A stretch of DNA of 15,157 nucleotides from Verrucomicrobiales bacterium (GTDB lineage: Bacteria; Verrucomicrobiota; Verrucomicrobiia; Verrucomicrobiales; Akkermansiaceae). The stretch lies in contig DPWT01000267.1 in NCBI GenBank assembly GCA_003527555.1, positions 1 to 15,157 of the forward strand. Direction: 5' to 3'. Positions 14,964 to 15,157 of the stretch are shown one piece after another; position 1 is the first letter of the stretch; every line of letters begins with the position of its first letter. The notes under the pieces are model-generated. The model was not told the DNA's origin and made no database searches. It was given only the letters and a program-made list of their open reading frames with translations. A program made the translations under genes and the position numbers.

Positions 14964-15157
14964 ATGATCCATTATTCAAAACTCCCCACCCTCCTTTTCG
15001 TTGGGGTAACTCTTGTCACCCAAACCCTCCAAGCTGCCGACAAGCGACCAAACATTCTCTTTATTTTCAGCGATGACCATGCACCTCATGCAATCGGGGC
15101 TTATGATGGATGGCTTAAATCAGTAAATCCAACTCCAGAAATCGATAAACTCGCAGC
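14964..15157 (+). CDS. Exported sulfatase, 5' part only
   Basis: The first 64 codons are in the window; the gene runs off the right edge. Residues 1-25 form a signal peptide (hydrophobic LPTLLFVGVTLV, cleavage near LQAA|DK). Then comes the sulfatase N-terminal signature RPNILFIFSDDH (28-39), with D37 and D38 as the usual calcium ligands, followed by NPTPEIDKLAA, which corresponds to the TPNIDRLA motif. Family S1 type I sulfatases hydrolyse sulfate esters using a formylglycine made from Cys or Ser in C/S-X-P-S-R. That motif would lie just beyond the window, so the subfamily and the substrate cannot be told. Verrucomicrobiota use many such enzymes on marine or host sulfated glycans. The ATG at 14964 is chosen because it gives a complete signal peptide. 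No Shine-Dalgarno sequence is seen. Confidence 0.93.
   Translation, partial: MIHYSKLPTLLFVGVTLVTQTLQAADKRPNILFIFSDDHAPHAIGAYDGWLKSVNPTPEIDKLA

Overview
The window looks like chromosomal DNA from a Verrucomicrobiota bacterium, or a close relative in the Planctomycetota-Verrucomicrobiota group. The main reasons are a very large exported multi-haem protein of the kind typical of that group, an exported sulfatase beside it, a transmembrane Ser/Thr kinase with an N-terminal zinc ribbon, and the general lack of Shine-Dalgarno sequences before clear starts. No taxonomic search was possible, so this is inference from gene content.

Left part (1-5407): a Ser/Thr protein kinase with one membrane span lies on the minus strand (33-2414). 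It is divergent from a tight plus-strand cluster of two PilT-type pilus retraction ATPases (2554-3606 and 3615-4676) and a single-span membrane protein of unknown function (4688-5407). The two ATPases are diverged paralogues; the second keeps the canonical C-terminal retraction motif and the first does not.

Middle part (5430-9147): a minus-strand pair holds nadC (quinolinate phosphoribosyltransferase, NAD synthesis), followed 59 bp downstream by an exported PDZ-domain protein. Divergent from nadC is an ABC-F type translation-associated ATPase. Its most likely start is the ATG at 7195, not the upstream TTG at 7144.

Right part (9223-15157): one 1686-residue exported protein combines an N-terminal family domain, a discoidin-like domain, a beta-propeller, a PA14-like domain and five CXXCH c-type haem sites. 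About 680 bp without an intact gene follow. This stretch holds a long stem-loop, a G-rich tract, a decayed minus-strand gene fragment with a frameshift at an A6/T6 run, and several smaller inverted repeats. The 5' end of an exported sulfatase then runs off the window. The sulfatase and multi-haem protein suggest periplasmic or surface breakdown of sulfated polysaccharide coupled to electron transfer, but the sequence does not prove that link.

I found no CRISPR array, tRNA, rRNA or intact mobile element. No wholly new system is evident. The best leads are the kinase/PilT/membrane-protein locus, the odd third haem site of the multi-haem protein, and the decayed fragment with repeats upstream of the sulfatase.
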